A DNA stretch of 64,000 bases from Thaumarchaeota archaeon CSP1-1 (GCA_001443365.1 LDXL01000008.1:185687-249686); one strand, 5' to 3'. Counted from the stretch's first letter, positions 1-8,952 are shown. Notes: generated by a model not told the origin, from the letters alone. Numbers and translations: made by a program.

Positions 1-1
1 T

Positions 2-373
2 TATGTTATTCAAGAACATCATGCAAAAAGGCTACATTGGGATCTTAGATTTGAATTTGAAAATGTTCTAAAAAGCTGGGCTTTGCCAAAATCTCCTCCA
101 CAAAAGGAAGGTGAAAAACGACTTGCAGTTGTAGTCGATGATCATCCCTTGGAATATGCGTTGTTTGAAGGAGAAATACCGGAAGGCAACTATGGTGCAG
201 GACATGTCAAAACTTGGGATATCGGTACTTTTGACATCAAAGAAAAAAGCTCAAAGAAGATGATTCTTAAAATCAACGGCAAAAAGTTGAAGGGTAATTA
301 TTGCCTTTTACATTTTAGGCCAGCTGAGAAGAATTGGTTATTCTTTAAAGTAAAAAATATGAAGAAGGACTAG
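2..373 (+). CDS. DNA ligase D-type 3'-phosphoesterase domain protein, 5' partial
   Basis: The gene enters from the left edge already in frame. The visible part holds the phosphoesterase (PE) signature: HH and a WDLRFEFE stretch followed by SWALPK, then EGEIPEGNYGAG and a C-terminal FRPAEKNWLFFK. In this family the enzyme removes 3'-phosphate or 3'-ribonucleotide ends so that broken DNA can be ligated. Archaea often encode the PE domain as a free-standing protein of about 130 residues, which fits the roughly 123 residues seen. The first methionine-capable codon inside the window (TTG at 83) lies beyond the catalytic motif, so the true start is upstream of the window. Confidence 0.88.
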   Translation, partial: YVIQEHHAKRLHWDLRFEFENVLKSWALPKSPPQKEGEKRLAVVVDDHPLEYALFEGEIPEGNYGAGHVKTWDIGTFDIKEKSSKKMILKINGKKLKGNYCLLHFRPAEKNWLFFKVKNMKKD

Positions 374-394
374 TGATGAAATTGGAGTCAGCAT

Positions 395-838
395 ATGGTT
401 TTTGAGGAAATTGTTGCAAGTTTTGATCTTCAAACATTATTTCAATTGTTGTTAGCTATAGCACTTGGTGCACTAATCGGCTTTGAAAGAGAATTAAAAC
501 GAAGACCAGCTGGACTTCGAACACATATGTTAGTTAGTCTCGGAGCAACAATATTCACCGTCGTTTCACTTTCATTTGATATTCAACCAGCTATAGTTGC
601 TGCAGGGGTTGTTACAGGAATTGGTTTTCTTGGTGCAGGAAGTATAATCGCTCAACGTGGTCACGTAAGAGGAATAACTAGTGCGGCAACCTTATGGGCT
701 GTAGCAGGAATCGGTCTTGCTGTTGGAATTGGCGAACATCTACTAGCTATAGTCGGTGCAATAATGATATTTGCTATACTCCAGTTAGGGAGATTAGAAA
801 AATTCACAGGTGAGAAAGGATATGATAGTGTACTTTAG
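395..838 (+). CDS. MgtC/SapB family membrane protein
   Basis: This 147-residue protein has about four hydrophobic helices and the MgtC core: GALIGFEREL near residues 25-35, RPAGLRTHMLVSLGA after it, then GIGFLGAGSII and GITSAATLWAVAGIGLAVG. The family is linked to magnesium limitation and membrane energetics; a transport function is not established. It lacks the C-terminal ACT-like domain of enteric MgtC and so is the short form. A GGAG sits 8 bases before the ATG, and the gene follows the phosphoesterase gene by 21 bases, so co-transcription is possible. The opposing gene ends directly at its stop codon. Confidence 0.9.
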   Translation: MVFEEIVASFDLQTLFQLLLAIALGALIGFERELKRRPAGLRTHMLVSLGATIFTVVSLSFDIQPAIVAAGVVTGIGFLGAGSIIAQRGHVRGITSAATLWAVAGIGLAVGIGEHLLAIVGAIMIFAILQLGRLEKFTGEKGYDSVL

Positions 839-1243
839 TTACGCTTCGGCGCTATGAAGAAAATCAAAAAGTTCACTCTCATTAGTTGCAACAAAATCTG
901 AAAAATTCACAGGCCAAGGAGTTGGTAATTCATTAGGGGAAAACAATATCACCTTTTTTCCCGATTTTTTAGCCACATACATCTCAATTCCTGTACCAAA
1001 ACTTGGAATATCATCAGAAATTGCAATTACAGCATCGGCTTTTTCTAAATAACTTAGATCGTGCTCTACAATTTTTTTTGCTAATTCCTTTTGTTCTCTA
1101 AAATCTTTGACATTAGAATAATCCATTTGTTTTTCATCAATATGATTTAGAACTTCAAATCCTGCTTTGGAGAGTTTAGAATAAAGTTCACGGATTTTGT
1201 TTATGCCCCCATACCCAATGGAAGCGCAGACCATTATTTTCAT
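839..1243 (-). CDS. Nucleoside 2-deoxyribosyltransferase-like protein
   Basis: The ATG at 1243 gives 134 residues; a TTG four codons earlier is possible. The fold is suggested by an N-terminal MVCASIGYGG strand-loop, a central LEKADAVIAISDDIPSFGTGIE stretch (acidic residues plus a G-rich turn) and KKVILFSPNE near the end, the pattern of nucleoside deoxyribosyltransferase-like and TIR-like proteins acting on N-glycosidic bonds. Substrate cannot be read from the sequence. It converges on the MgtC gene without spacer and is divergent from the UspA gene at 1344. Confidence 0.6.
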   Translation of the reverse strand: MKIMVCASIGYGGINKIRELYSKLSKAGFEVLNHIDEKQMDYSNVKDFREQKELAKKIVEHDLSYLEKADAVIAISDDIPSFGTGIEMYVAKKSGKKVILFSPNELPTPWPVNFSDFVATNESELFDFLHSAEA

Positions 1244-1343
1244 TATCTTATCCAATGTTTTAACAAAGAAAGTAGTATATGATAATTTTCAACCATGAGA
1301 ATCTGCCAAAGAGGTTAAATCATAAACAATTATCATTTCATTT

Positions 1344-1772
1344 ATGATTAGAAATAGAATTAAAAAGATTCTTGTTCCTTTAGATGGTTCTAAAAATTCG
1401 ATTCGAGGTTTAGATAATGCTATATCTATTGCTAGGGCATGTCAGGCAACTATTACAGGAATATACATCATACCAATGTATCCTAGAAATCTGGCAGATG
1501 CAATTATTCCGTATTTTATTCAACCAGAAAGAGAGGCCAAGAAATTCATGAGAAGCGCCAAAATAAGGGCAGCACAAAAAGGAATTCTTTTCAGATCAAA
1601 AATCACTCGTGGAAGTCCCACATGTGAAATTCAAGAATTGGCAAATGCTAAAAGATTTGATCTTGTAGTTATTGGTGCTCGTGGCAGAGGTTCTCTAAAA
1701 GAAGCATTTCTTGGAAGCGTCTCAAATGCAATTGTTCATAAGTGCAAAATTCCAGTAATGATAGTAAAATAG
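1344..1772 (+). CDS. Universal stress protein (UspA family)
   Basis: A single Usp domain of 142 residues. The N-terminal strand KKILVPLDGSKNS carries the Asp expected near the adenine, and the C-terminal ATP-binding motif GARG, nine residues, GS is intact (positions about 117-131), so ATP binding is likely. Small single-domain UspA proteins are cytosolic dimers of stress or energy signalling. The next UspA gene begins 8 bases after its stop, with AGGAG overlapping this stop codon, so the two are probably one transcript. Closest lookalikes in this window are at 4220 and 14193, which share the KKILxPLDGSK(N/S)S start. Confidence 0.9.
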   Translation: MIRNRIKKILVPLDGSKNSIRGLDNAISIARACQATITGIYIIPMYPRNLADAIIPYFIQPEREAKKFMRSAKIRAAQKGILFRSKITRGSPTCEIQELANAKRFDLVVIGARGRGSLKEAFLGSVSNAIVHKCKIPVMIVK

Positions 1773-1780
1773 GAGAAAAA

Positions 1781-2248
1781 ATGGCCTCAGAGATCTTATC
1801 GCGAATACTTGTCCCATATGATGGCTCTAAATATTCAAATCATGCCGTAAACAGAGCAATAGAGATTTCAAGAAAAGAACTATCTCAAATCTATTTCATT
1901 AGTGTGGTAAATGTAGATTACATTCAACCACCAGGCTCCCTTTTAGGGATGGTGAGTTCATCCTCAGTAAATGCAATAAAGCGGTTAACAGATTCTGCAA
2001 AAAAAGAGACAAGCCAAATGTTAGCTTCACAAGTTTCAAAATGCAGGATCAAAGGAATAAAGGCAGATTCCAAAGTGGTGTCAGGAAACATTACAGATGA
2101 GATTTTAAAGTTTGCAAAACAAAAGAAAATTACATTAATTGTTATTGGAAGCCAAGGACTTCACGGAATAAAGAAGATCAAGGCCTTAGGAAGTACCAGC
2201 AGAAAAGTTTCAGAGTTTGCCAGCTGTCCAGTCTTGATAGTTAGATAA
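1781..2248 (+). CDS. Universal stress protein (UspA family), divergent
   Basis: The ATG at 1781 is preceded by AGGAG at about 1771-1775 and is preferred to an earlier in-frame TTG inside the upstream gene. The protein has 155 residues with a Usp start (RILVPYDGSKYS) and an end motif GSQG...GSTS, but the spacer of the ATP motif is ten residues rather than nine, so nucleotide binding is less certain than for the neighbours. It is the second gene of a UspA pair. Function is inferred only from the family. Confidence 0.87.
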   Translation: MASEILSRILVPYDGSKYSNHAVNRAIEISRKELSQIYFISVVNVDYIQPPGSLLGMVSSSSVNAIKRLTDSAKKETSQMLASQVSKCRIKGIKADSKVVSGNITDEILKFAKQKKITLIVIGSQGLHGIKKIKALGSTSRKVSEFASCPVLIVR

Positions 2249-2291
2249 ATGAGATAAATAGAGGAGTTTTCAAAAATACAATCGAAATAAT

Positions 2292-2597
2292 GTGGTTAAA
2301 TGGGCTGAATATCTGATTTCTGAGGTTCGATACAGTCCGGATCATAAACGTATCCTACAAGTGAAACAGCACAAGGACCTTGATGGAGAGGTTAGCGAAG
2401 GGGAAATCGTTGAACGAGATGTTGTTTCATCTAACATAAAAAAAGGCACAACATACATGACCATCCATAATGGATCATCAGCAACTTGGAAAAGAGGAGA
2501 CATGGTAAGAGCGTTCGCAGTTGATGGAGATTATTATATTCGCGTAGATAAGAATAAGGTAAATCTGGATAACTTGGGAATGCTAAACGAATTCTAA
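2292..2597 (+). CDS. DUF3892-like small conserved protein
   Basis: A soluble 101-residue protein beginning at GTG. The sequence (YLISEVRYSP, then a charged middle, then YYIRVDKNKVNLDNLGMLNEF) resembles the DUF3892 family, whose role is unknown. No membrane helix, signal peptide or cysteine is present. It sits alone between UspA genes. The start is uncertain by one or two codons because an out-of-frame ATG overlaps the GTG. Confidence 0.55.
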   Translation: MVKWAEYLISEVRYSPDHKRILQVKQHKDLDGEVSEGEIVERDVVSSNIKKGTTYMTIHNGSSATWKRGDMVRAFAVDGDYYIRVDKNKVNLDNLGMLNEF

Positions 2598-2695
2598 ATT
2601 TTTTAATTCAATTCTGTTGTATTTAACTAGGGACAAGTTTTCAAAAGTGAAAATTATCATTGTCCTTTATATCATGTCATACAACAATAGAATTA

Positions 2696-3121
2696 ATGGC
2701 CGGAAAAATTAACAACATCTTAGTACCAATCGATGGTTCACAAAATGCCATTCGAGGGTTAGATAAAGCAATAGATATTGCAAAGGGTTCAGGCGCTACT
2801 ATTACAGCTCTTTTTGTATTTCAGTTACCATGGAAAGCTGGATTAAAATTCACAAAATCAATGGAAAATGAAGCGCAGGCCAGGGCAACTCGTGCAATTG
2901 GCATTGCACGGCAGAAAGTAGAAAGAAATGGGATTACATTCAAGTGGAAAACTGCTGGAGGAAAACCTGGTGATGCAATACTTAATGTGGCAAAAGGCAT
3001 TAGAGCTGACATCATTGTAATTGGTGCACGCGGTCTTGGTGCTGCAAAAGAAAAGTTTTTTGGCAGTACATCAAATTATGTGATGCATAAAGCAATCAAA
3101 CCTGTTTTAGTAGTCAAGTAA
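2696..3121 (+). CDS. Universal stress protein (UspA family)
   Basis: The ATG at 2696 gives 141 residues starting KINNILVPIDGSQNA; an in-frame TTG at 2660 would add an unlikely extension. The ATP motif GARG, nine residues, GS is intact near residue 115, followed by the TSNYVMHKA helix seen also in the paralog at 4220. A hydrophobic patch LFVFQLPW in the first half is usual for Usp strand 2. The gene is monocistronic and faces an opposing small gene. Confidence 0.9.
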   Translation: MAGKINNILVPIDGSQNAIRGLDKAIDIAKGSGATITALFVFQLPWKAGLKFTKSMENEAQARATRAIGIARQKVERNGITFKWKTAGGKPGDAILNVAKGIRADIIVIGARGLGAAKEKFFGSTSNYVMHKAIKPVLVVK

Positions 3122-3166
3122 ATTAATCGGCCAATATGAAATAAGAAATAATTTTTTTTCTTTTTA

Positions 3167-3361
3167 TTATGCTTCTTCACCTGTGAAATGTGCCACACTA
3201 TCTAAAACTAGAACAATTTTATCTTTAGGTACATGGAATAATTTTTTTGTTTCATTTGAAGATTCTATTAACATTTTAGAATATGGATCATGCGTTGCTT
3301 TGTAGGAAACTCCTCTTTCTGAAATTCCTTGCATCCAGTGGGTGCATTGAATAAGTTCCAT
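3167..3361 (-). CDS. Small conserved-looking protein of unknown function
   Basis: Sixty-four residues from the ATG at 3361 (MELIQCTHWMQG); earlier in-frame methionines exist but run toward the CBS gene. It has CxxW near the start and an amphipathic C-terminal half (KKLFHVPKDKIVLVLDSVAHF). No family is recognised. It follows the CBS-domain gene on the same strand with a gap of about 40 bases and may share its transcript. Confidence 0.5.
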   Translation of the reverse strand: MELIQCTHWMQGISERGVSYKATHDPYSKMLIESSNETKKLFHVPKDKIVLVLDSVAHFTGEEA

Positions 3362-3403
3362 ATGTTGAAACTTTATTGTGTGACATGAATAGACCAATTG
3401 AGA

Positions 3404-3853
3404 TCACCTTGATGATTTTGTGTCTTTTATCCGCAATAGAATCTGATCACAGATATTTCGCATGCTAGAGTCAGAACCTAAGCTACAAATTTCAACCAAA
3501 TCTGTAGTTGTAATTATTCCGATTACTTTGTTGCCTTCTTGTACAGGCAACTTATGGATTCCGTTTTGCTTCATCATTTCAGCAGCCTCCCAAACAGTTT
3601 CATCTGGACCAATTATGGTTAAGGGAGCAGACATTACTTCTGATAGAGGAGTTAAAAGAGCCTTATTTTTTGATGCTATTTTTTTTACAAAATCTCTTTC
3701 AGTCAATATTCCTGAAGGAGTATTGTCTTTTGTTATAATTATACAACCTACATTGGCGTCATCCATCATACAAGCTGCATCCTTAACTGTCATAGAAGAA
3801 TCAATAGAAATGACGTTTGTTTTCATAACATCCTTCACAAATGTGTGTGCCAT
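3404..3853 (-). CDS. Tandem CBS-domain protein
   Basis: 149 residues made of two CBS motifs (about 5-65 and 72-130). Each contains the usual pattern: VKDVMKTNVISIDSSMTVKDAA then GILTERDFVKK in the first, LTIIGPDETVWEAAEMM then VIGIITTTDLVE in the second. Stand-alone CBS pairs bind adenosyl ligands and act as energy sensors for partner proteins. A close paralog lies at 5430. Nearby UspA and PII genes suggest an energy/nitrogen-status cluster (inference). Confidence 0.92.
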   Translation of the reverse strand: MAHTFVKDVMKTNVISIDSSMTVKDAACMMDDANVGCIIITKDNTPSGILTERDFVKKIASKNKALLTPLSEVMSAPLTIIGPDETVWEAAEMMKQNGIHKLPVQEGNKVIGIITTTDLVEICSLGSDSSMRNICDQILLRIKDTKSSR

Positions 3854-3971
3854 AGAATTTTTTTTACATTTACTAATTTAAAAACAAACCTTGATTATCA
3901 ATAGTCAGAATTACGTTTTACCTTTGATTTTTATGCATTCTTTTTAATATGGAAGTAAACCATAGAAATAC

Positions 3972-4217
3972 ATGGAAATAGCTTATCTTCTTATCCAGTG
4001 CGATATGGGTGCAGAAATCGAGATTATTAAGAAACTAACAAAAATACCAGAGGTAAAAGAGGTAAGGGGAACCTATGGAGTTTATGACATTTTTGCAAAG
4101 CTAGAATCAGATTCTAGAGAAAAATTAGATGAGATATTGACTAACAATATCCGCAAGATTCCAAAAATTCGTTCAACTAACACGCTTTCTCCGATATTAT
4201 CACAAGGCGGACGATAA
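3972..4217 (+). CDS. Stand-alone Lrp/AsnC ligand-binding (RAM) domain protein
   Basis: Eighty-one residues that form only the RAM ligand-binding domain of Lrp/AsnC regulators: AYLLIQCDMGAE, EVKEVRGTYGVYDIFAKLES, then NIRKIPKIRSTNTL. There is no helix-turn-helix. Such proteins form alpha/beta-barrel dimers or octamers and bind amino acids or modulate full-length Lrp proteins. Three other genes of the same type occur in this window (27179, 29238 with two domains, 29770). Monocistronic. Confidence 0.88.
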   Translation: MEIAYLLIQCDMGAEIEIIKKLTKIPEVKEVRGTYGVYDIFAKLESDSREKLDEILTNNIRKIPKIRSTNTLSPILSQGGR

Positions 4218-4219
4218 TC

Positions 4220-4648
4220 TTATTTTACGATTATGACTGGAATCAGAGATTTATGCATCACATAATTTGATGTACTGCCAAGAAAGATCTCTTTTAACAC
4301 ACTTCTTCCTCTAGCACCAATCACAATAACATCAAAATCATTATTTTTTGCAAAATTAACAATTTCTGGTCCTTCATCACCATAAACAACTTTACCATTA
4401 AACATGATACCATTTTGTGCAGCACGAGTTTTTGCTTTTAACATAAATTTTTTAGCTTGTTCTAAAAGATATTTTTCGATTGGAGAGATAGGTATACTTT
4501 TAGATGGCAAAACAAGTGTTACAACATATAGTCCAGTAAGGGTAGTATGGCATTGTCTTGCAAGATAAATTGCTTCATCCAGTCCTCGAAAAGAATTTTT
4601 TGATCCATCCAGAGGAACCAGAATTTTTTTTATGTCAAGTGCACACAT
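4220..4648 (-). CDS. Universal stress protein (UspA family)
   Basis: A 142-residue Usp domain, start DIKKILVPLDGSKNS, with GARG, nine residues, GS at the C-terminal side. A run of PSKSIPISPIEKYL replaces the usual second helix region. It ends two bases from the stop of the convergent RAM-domain gene and lies six bases downstream of the PII gene at 4655, so it is probably the last gene of a PII-PII-UspA transcript read leftward from 5321. Confidence 0.9.
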   Translation of the reverse strand: MCALDIKKILVPLDGSKNSFRGLDEAIYLARQCHTTLTGLYVVTLVLPSKSIPISPIEKYLLEQAKKFMLKAKTRAAQNGIMFNGKVVYGDEGPEIVNFAKNNDFDVIVIGARGRSVLKEIFLGSTSNYVMHKSLIPVIIVK

Positions 4649-4654
4649 GGTTTC

Positions 4655-4990
4655 TCAAAGGGCTTTAGAGTCCTTTTCTTTAGTAAATATGTCAAATGCA
4701 TTATCAATAGTTGAAACAAAAATTTTCCCATCCCCTTTTGAACCACTATAAGCTGCTTGTGAAATTGCAGATACAATAGAATCCACTTTAGAATCATCAA
4801 CAACTGTAACTATAGTATCAACTGCATTGTATTGAATCTCTTCTCCTTTTTTTCCACCAATTCTTGGTCTTTCCCCAGCACCTCTACCCAATGATCTGGT
4901 TACAGTCAGACCCCCTACACCTTGACTGACTAGAGCATCGATTACTGCTTTTTGTTTATCATTTTGAATAACTGCTTCAATTTTTTTCAT
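4655..4990 (-). CDS. Nitrogen regulatory PII (GlnK-like) protein
   Basis: The ATG at 4990 yields 111 residues beginning MKKIEAVIQNDK; a longer reading frame to 5083 overlaps the upstream PII gene and is rejected. It has the PII core: VGGLTVTRSLGRGAGERP leading into the T-loop and GSKGDGKIFVS, the conserved C-terminal signature. The T-loop is short and lacks the classical uridylylated Tyr in the usual context. PII trimers sense 2-oxoglutarate and ATP/ADP and act on ammonium transporters or enzymes; no amt gene is adjacent. It lies 16 bases after the other PII gene. Confidence 0.88.
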   Translation of the reverse strand: MKKIEAVIQNDKQKAVIDALVSQGVGGLTVTRSLGRGAGERPRIGGKKGEEIQYNAVDTIVTVVDDSKVDSIVSAISQAAYSGSKGDGKIFVSTIDNAFDIFTKEKDSKAL

Positions 4991-5006
4991 GATTATACAG
5001 ATTATC

Positions 5007-5321
5007 TCAAAGAGTGTGTATTCCTTTTTCTTTAGTGCAAATATCAGTTGATTCTTCAACGTTTGTAATGAAGATTTTTCCATCTCCCTTTGTTCTGGTA
5101 CATGCAGTTTTTGCTATTTTCTCCATTATATCATCTACTTTTTCATCATCGACTACTACAATCACGATATTTTTAGAATAATATTCACCAACTAGGGGAG
5201 GTTCAGCAGCACCCTGGCCTTTTCCGTCAAGTACAGTAAATCCACCCACACCTGTTTTTCGCAATACCTTTACTACGGCTTCTAACATATTTGGTTGGAT
5301 TATTGCCTCAATTCTTTTCAT
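5007..5321 (-). CDS. Nitrogen regulatory PII (GlnK-like) protein
   Basis: 104 residues starting MKRIEAIIQPNM, with VGGFTVLDGKGQG before the T-loop and RTKGDGKIFITNV as the PII C-terminal signature. As in the neighbouring paralog the T-loop segment (AAEPPLVGEYYSKN) is compact. The two proteins are tandem duplicates that have diverged in the T-loop, the partner-contact surface, so they probably have different targets (inference). First gene of a leftward unit PII-PII-UspA. Confidence 0.88.
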   Translation of the reverse strand: MKRIEAIIQPNMLEAVVKVLRKTGVGGFTVLDGKGQGAAEPPLVGEYYSKNIVIVVVDDEKVDDIMEKIAKTACTRTKGDGKIFITNVEESTDICTKEKGIHTL

Positions 5322-5429
5322 GTTTTAATATGCCTCCCTAATCCTTTAAAACTCTCCACAGATTCTCGTCGGTGATTTTCAGGCATGATATTGTGGATCC
5401 CTCTCAAATAGGTCTAAATCTAATTTACC

Positions 5430-5900
5430 GTGAATCAAATGGGAAAAGAACCAAAAAAAATTCGCGTTAAAGACATTATGACTAAAGCAGTCATCTCAGT
5501 AGATGCGACAGTCAATGTAAATGACGCAGCAAAAATGATGGAAGATGCTAAAGTTGGCGCAATAATAGTTATGGAAAATAATACCCCTGTTGGAATAATC
5601 ACAGATCGTGATTTTGCAGTAAAAATTGTGGCCCATGCTTATCCCATAACAACTCCTGTGAAGCAGATAATGTCACATCCTCTTATCGGCGTTGACCCAG
5701 AAGAATCTGTTTGGACGGTAGCAGATCTCATGTATGCAAGAGGAGTCAGGAAAATTCCGGTCATAGATGGGGAGACTTTAGTGGGAATTATCACGGCCAC
5801 TGATTTGGTAAATCAGTTTGCAGTATCTACAGAGGAGGATATGAAAAATATGTACTACCAATCCCTTGCGAAAATCTTTGTTCAACGTCATTATGTGTAG
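5430..5900 (+). CDS. Tandem CBS-domain protein
   Basis: 156 residues from GTG at 5430 (ATG at 5439 is an equally plausible start). Two CBS units: KDIMTKAVISVDATVNVNDAA with GIITDRDFAVKI, and QIMSHPLIGVDPEESVWTVADLM with LVGIITATDLVNQ. It is a paralog of the gene at 3404, with matching phrases such as MMEDAKVG/MMDDANVG and a shared ESVW/ETVW core. Probable adenylate-sensing regulatory protein. Stops directly next to the end of the opposing cyclase gene. Confidence 0.9.
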   Translation: MNQMGKEPKKIRVKDIMTKAVISVDATVNVNDAAKMMEDAKVGAIIVMENNTPVGIITDRDFAVKIVAHAYPITTPVKQIMSHPLIGVDPEESVWTVADLMYARGVRKIPVIDGETLVGIITATDLVNQFAVSTEEDMKNMYYQSLAKIFVQRHYV

Positions 5901-5901
5901 C

Positions 5902-7661
5902 TTATTTTCTTGTTACTGTATAAACAACATATCCTTGTTCGTTATCAGGCATCAACTCATCCATTTTACTAAATGAATATTTGTCAATTGATTTAACTGC
6001 GTTGTATAGTCCTTCATCAATCACTAAACCATTTTTTGGGGATAATCCGTTTATCTTTGCACATCGATTTACTGTGGAACCAAAGATATCATTGACATCT
6101 GAAGTTGAGGTATTTGCTACTCTTACAGAGCCATATGTAGCACTAATTTTATAATCAACAATTGGGAGCCCTTTGTCTTCAAGCTTTTTACCAATTTTGT
6201 CATGTGACTCACACATACTTAAACAACAATCAATTACGTTTTTGAATGAAAGTGGATCAAGAGGATTTGTGTTTGGAAAATAAAATAGTAATGCGTCTCC
6301 AATGTTTTTTATCACTGTTCCCTTGAATTCCTGAACAATTATGGCCATTGCATTTAGAAATGTGCTGTAGAGGTTGCTGGCTTGCGAGTCAGTCATTTTG
6401 GCGGTAATTTGTGTAGAATCTTTGATATCAATAAGGCAAACACAGCCATTTTCACTTTGATCTGAGAAATTTAGCAGAATGTCCTCTTGCTGTTTAATTA
6501 CATCCTCTTTTTGTTTAATAGTGATTAGAGATTCTTGAATCTTTTGCGCCATAATGTCAAATGATGCAGCAAGCTGTCCCACTTCATCCCTGGTTCTTAT
6601 GTTCGTTCTTACGTTATAGTTGCCACTAGCAATTTGATTTGTAGCGTCTTTTAGTTTGATTATTGGTCTTGAAAGTAGTTTTGCCAAAAAGAAAGCTACT
6701 ATTGCCATAACAATTGTGATCACAATACCTGTAAGAAAGATCCTATTTTGTAAAACCGAAACAGGCTGTAAGGTTTCATCCTCGTTGAATTCTGCAAGCA
6801 ATACAAATCCTAAATCGCGTACACAATATGAAAAACCAAAAACCGAATTACCTCTATAATCTTGGTAGATTCCGCTTACTTGTTTACCATTTTCAAAACA
6901 TTCTCTTACTGGTAAAGTATCTACAATTTGGTTAAAAGGAGCGTTTTCAATAAATCGGGATTCAGTTATCATTAAATGATCTTTGTTCACAAGATAGACT
7001 TCGCCAGTTTCCCCAAACCGCTACGATGCAACAAAATATCATTGAATTCATCAGTTCTCATGGTTGCAATAACTACGCCAATTGGTTTTGCACCTTTTTC
7101 TTGTCCATAAATTGGGGTTCCTACAATTAATTTACTTCCGCCTTTTTCTGCTGGTTCAAAAATTGCAAAGGGTTCTTGTAAACCACGAAGAAACTTTGGA
7201 TCTTTAGAAAAATTATCAGTTGTTTTTAGCCTTACTAGAGAAAAAAATACCCGCCCTTCTTTTCCAATAATTTTTACATCCTCAAATCCTATTGAAAATC
7301 CAACTAGTTCCTGGAACGCTTGAATTTGAGTGAGAAAATCGCGTCTTTTTTCTTGAATTGTTGAATAGTAGGTAGCAGGATCATAATGTATGCCATTTAA
7401 TTCAGTAACCAAATTTCTAATCATTGGATCAGTTGAGATTACTTGTGTCTCTTTGATTCGCGTGTGAATAAATGACAAGACGGAATTGCCACGAAGTGTT
7501 GATTCACTAAGTAATCTCTCCTCCATTCTCTCTTGCAAAACTTCAGTAGCAGAGGTAAAGCTCAAGTAAGCACTTGCAGAAATTGTAACAATAGATACAA
7601 TCATGACTAGGAAAATGAGTTTCTTGTCTATACTAAATGAGATTACTTTATTACGCTTCAT
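5902..7661 (-). pseudogene. Cache-HAMP-class III nucleotide cyclase, reading frame broken near 7011
   Basis: Two frames together form one sensor cyclase. The first (7661-6987) has an N-terminal membrane helix (about residues 10-30) and most of an extracellular double-cache domain. The second (6990-5902) continues the cache domain, then has a second membrane helix, a HAMP linker (RPIIKLKDATNQIASGNYNV), a short coiled coil and a class III cyclase domain with both metal aspartates (LIDIKDST and KNIGDALLFYF). Reading past the first stop in the other frame restores GETGEVYLVNKD, the normal cache sequence. One extra base in the C4 tract at 7011-7014 would join the frames. It may be a real mutation, phase variation or a sequencing error. 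Starts inside the end of the permease gene. Confidence 0.85.
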
Positions 7662-8952
7662 CTGGTTGATGATTTTTCTTCTGTCTGGTATATATGATGT
7701 AAAACAAAATTCCAGCTCCGATAATTCCTCCTCCAACAGCTAATACAGGAAGTTCAAACTGAAATCCCATGTATACAGAAAATCCTAGGCCAAAAAGTGG
7801 CAGTATTGGAAATTTTCCAATGTTTAATGGAACTCTAAACGGTCTTTCAATAGCTGGCTCTGTATATCGAAGTACAATTACAGCTAAATTCACCATGGCG
7901 AAAGTTATCACTATTGCAAATACAGAGATATTTGCAACAAGTACAATGTCTCCGACAAATGCAAATGCCATTGAGACTAGCATTATTCCAATAATTGCAA
8001 TCCATGGAGTTTTTGTTTTGAAATGAATTTTTCCAAGAGGTGAAGGCAAAGATCTATCACTTGCCATGCCATAGAGTATACGAGCTCCTGCAATTAAGAT
8101 AATGAGAACTGTGTTTGTTGTTGCAAAAAGGGCAATTGATGATAATAATACATGTCCTCCAGAACCCAGTGCTCTTTCTGCTACAGCAGCTAGAGGAGCG
8201 GCTGATGCACCCAAGTCTTGCCAGCTTACCACTCTGACTGCTGCCAAAGAAACAAGAACATAGATGACTCCAGTAATTGATATTGAGAGCAAAATTGCTT
8301 TTGGAATGGTTCTTGATGGTTTTTTGACCTCTTCTGCAACGTTTGCCATATCCTCAAAGCCAACAAAAGCAAAGAAAATCAGGACAAAAGCAATAACTAT
8401 TCCACTCATGCCGGTAGGGGATTCAAAATAATTAACAGGCTCTGGAGTAGCGTATGTAAATCCAATGTAGATAATTATTACAAGGCCTGCAGCCTCAACA
8501 AGTGTCAAGACAATATTTGTCCAAGAAGATTCTCTGATTCCAAAAAAATTGATAATAGATAATGCCCCTAGTAGCAAAATTGCACTAACCACTATTGGTA
8601 GGTCAATAAATTGTGCAAGATATCCTCCAAATCCTAGCGCTACCACTGAAGCTGTAATAATTGAGGTAATGGCTGTTAGCCATCCAATGATGAATCCCAA
8701 AAAATTACTTTTGAAAGAATTTTTTATAAAAGTATATTCAGCTGCTGCCTTTGGAAAAACTGAAGAAAGCTCTGCATAACTTAATCCTGCAATAACTGCT
8801 ACGATTGCAGCTAAAACAAATGAGATCCAAACAGCGTCACCGGCTATCCCTGCGGCTTCTCCGATCAAAACATAAATTCCAGCTCCTAGAATTAGGCCTA
8901 CGCCATACATTGTAATTTGAAAAAGGCCCATATGCCGTTTTAGCTCAGACAT
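7651..8952 (-). CDS. APC-family amino acid permease
   Basis: 433 residues from the ATG at 8952 (a TTG three codons earlier is less likely), with about twelve hydrophobic segments. The first helix carries YGVGLILGAGIYVLIGEAAG, the APC signature around the substrate site, and helix 6 has FVGFEDMANVAEEVKKP. APC permeases import amino acids or polyamines by proton symport or exchange; the substrate is not visible. It overlaps the downstream sensor-cyclase start by 11 bases, so the two were probably one transcription unit, a hint that the cache domain may sense a transported solute (inference). Confidence 0.9.
   Translation of the reverse strand: MSELKRHMGLFQITMYGVGLILGAGIYVLIGEAAGIAGDAVWISFVLAAIVAVIAGLSYAELSSVFPKAAAEYTFIKNSFKSNFLGFIIGWLTAITSIITASVVALGFGGYLAQFIDLPIVVSAILLLGALSIINFFGIRESSWTNIVLTLVEAAGLVIIIYIGFTYATPEPVNYFESPTGMSGIVIAFVLIFFAFVGFEDMANVAEEVKKPSRTIPKAILLSISITGVIYVLVSLAAVRVVSWQDLGASAAPLAAVAERALGSGGHVLLSSIALFATTNTVLIILIAGARILYGMASDRSLPSPLGKIHFKTKTPWIAIIGIMLVSMAFAFVGDIVLVANISVFAIVITFAMVNLAVIVLRYTEPAIERPFRVPLNIGKFPILPLFGLGFSVYMGFQFELPVLAVGGGIIGAGILFYIIYTRQKKNHQPDEA

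Noticed and set aside
4991..5083. N-terminal extension of the second PII gene
   Set aside because: It lies inside the upstream PII gene and does not resemble PII; ATG 4990 gives the standard start.
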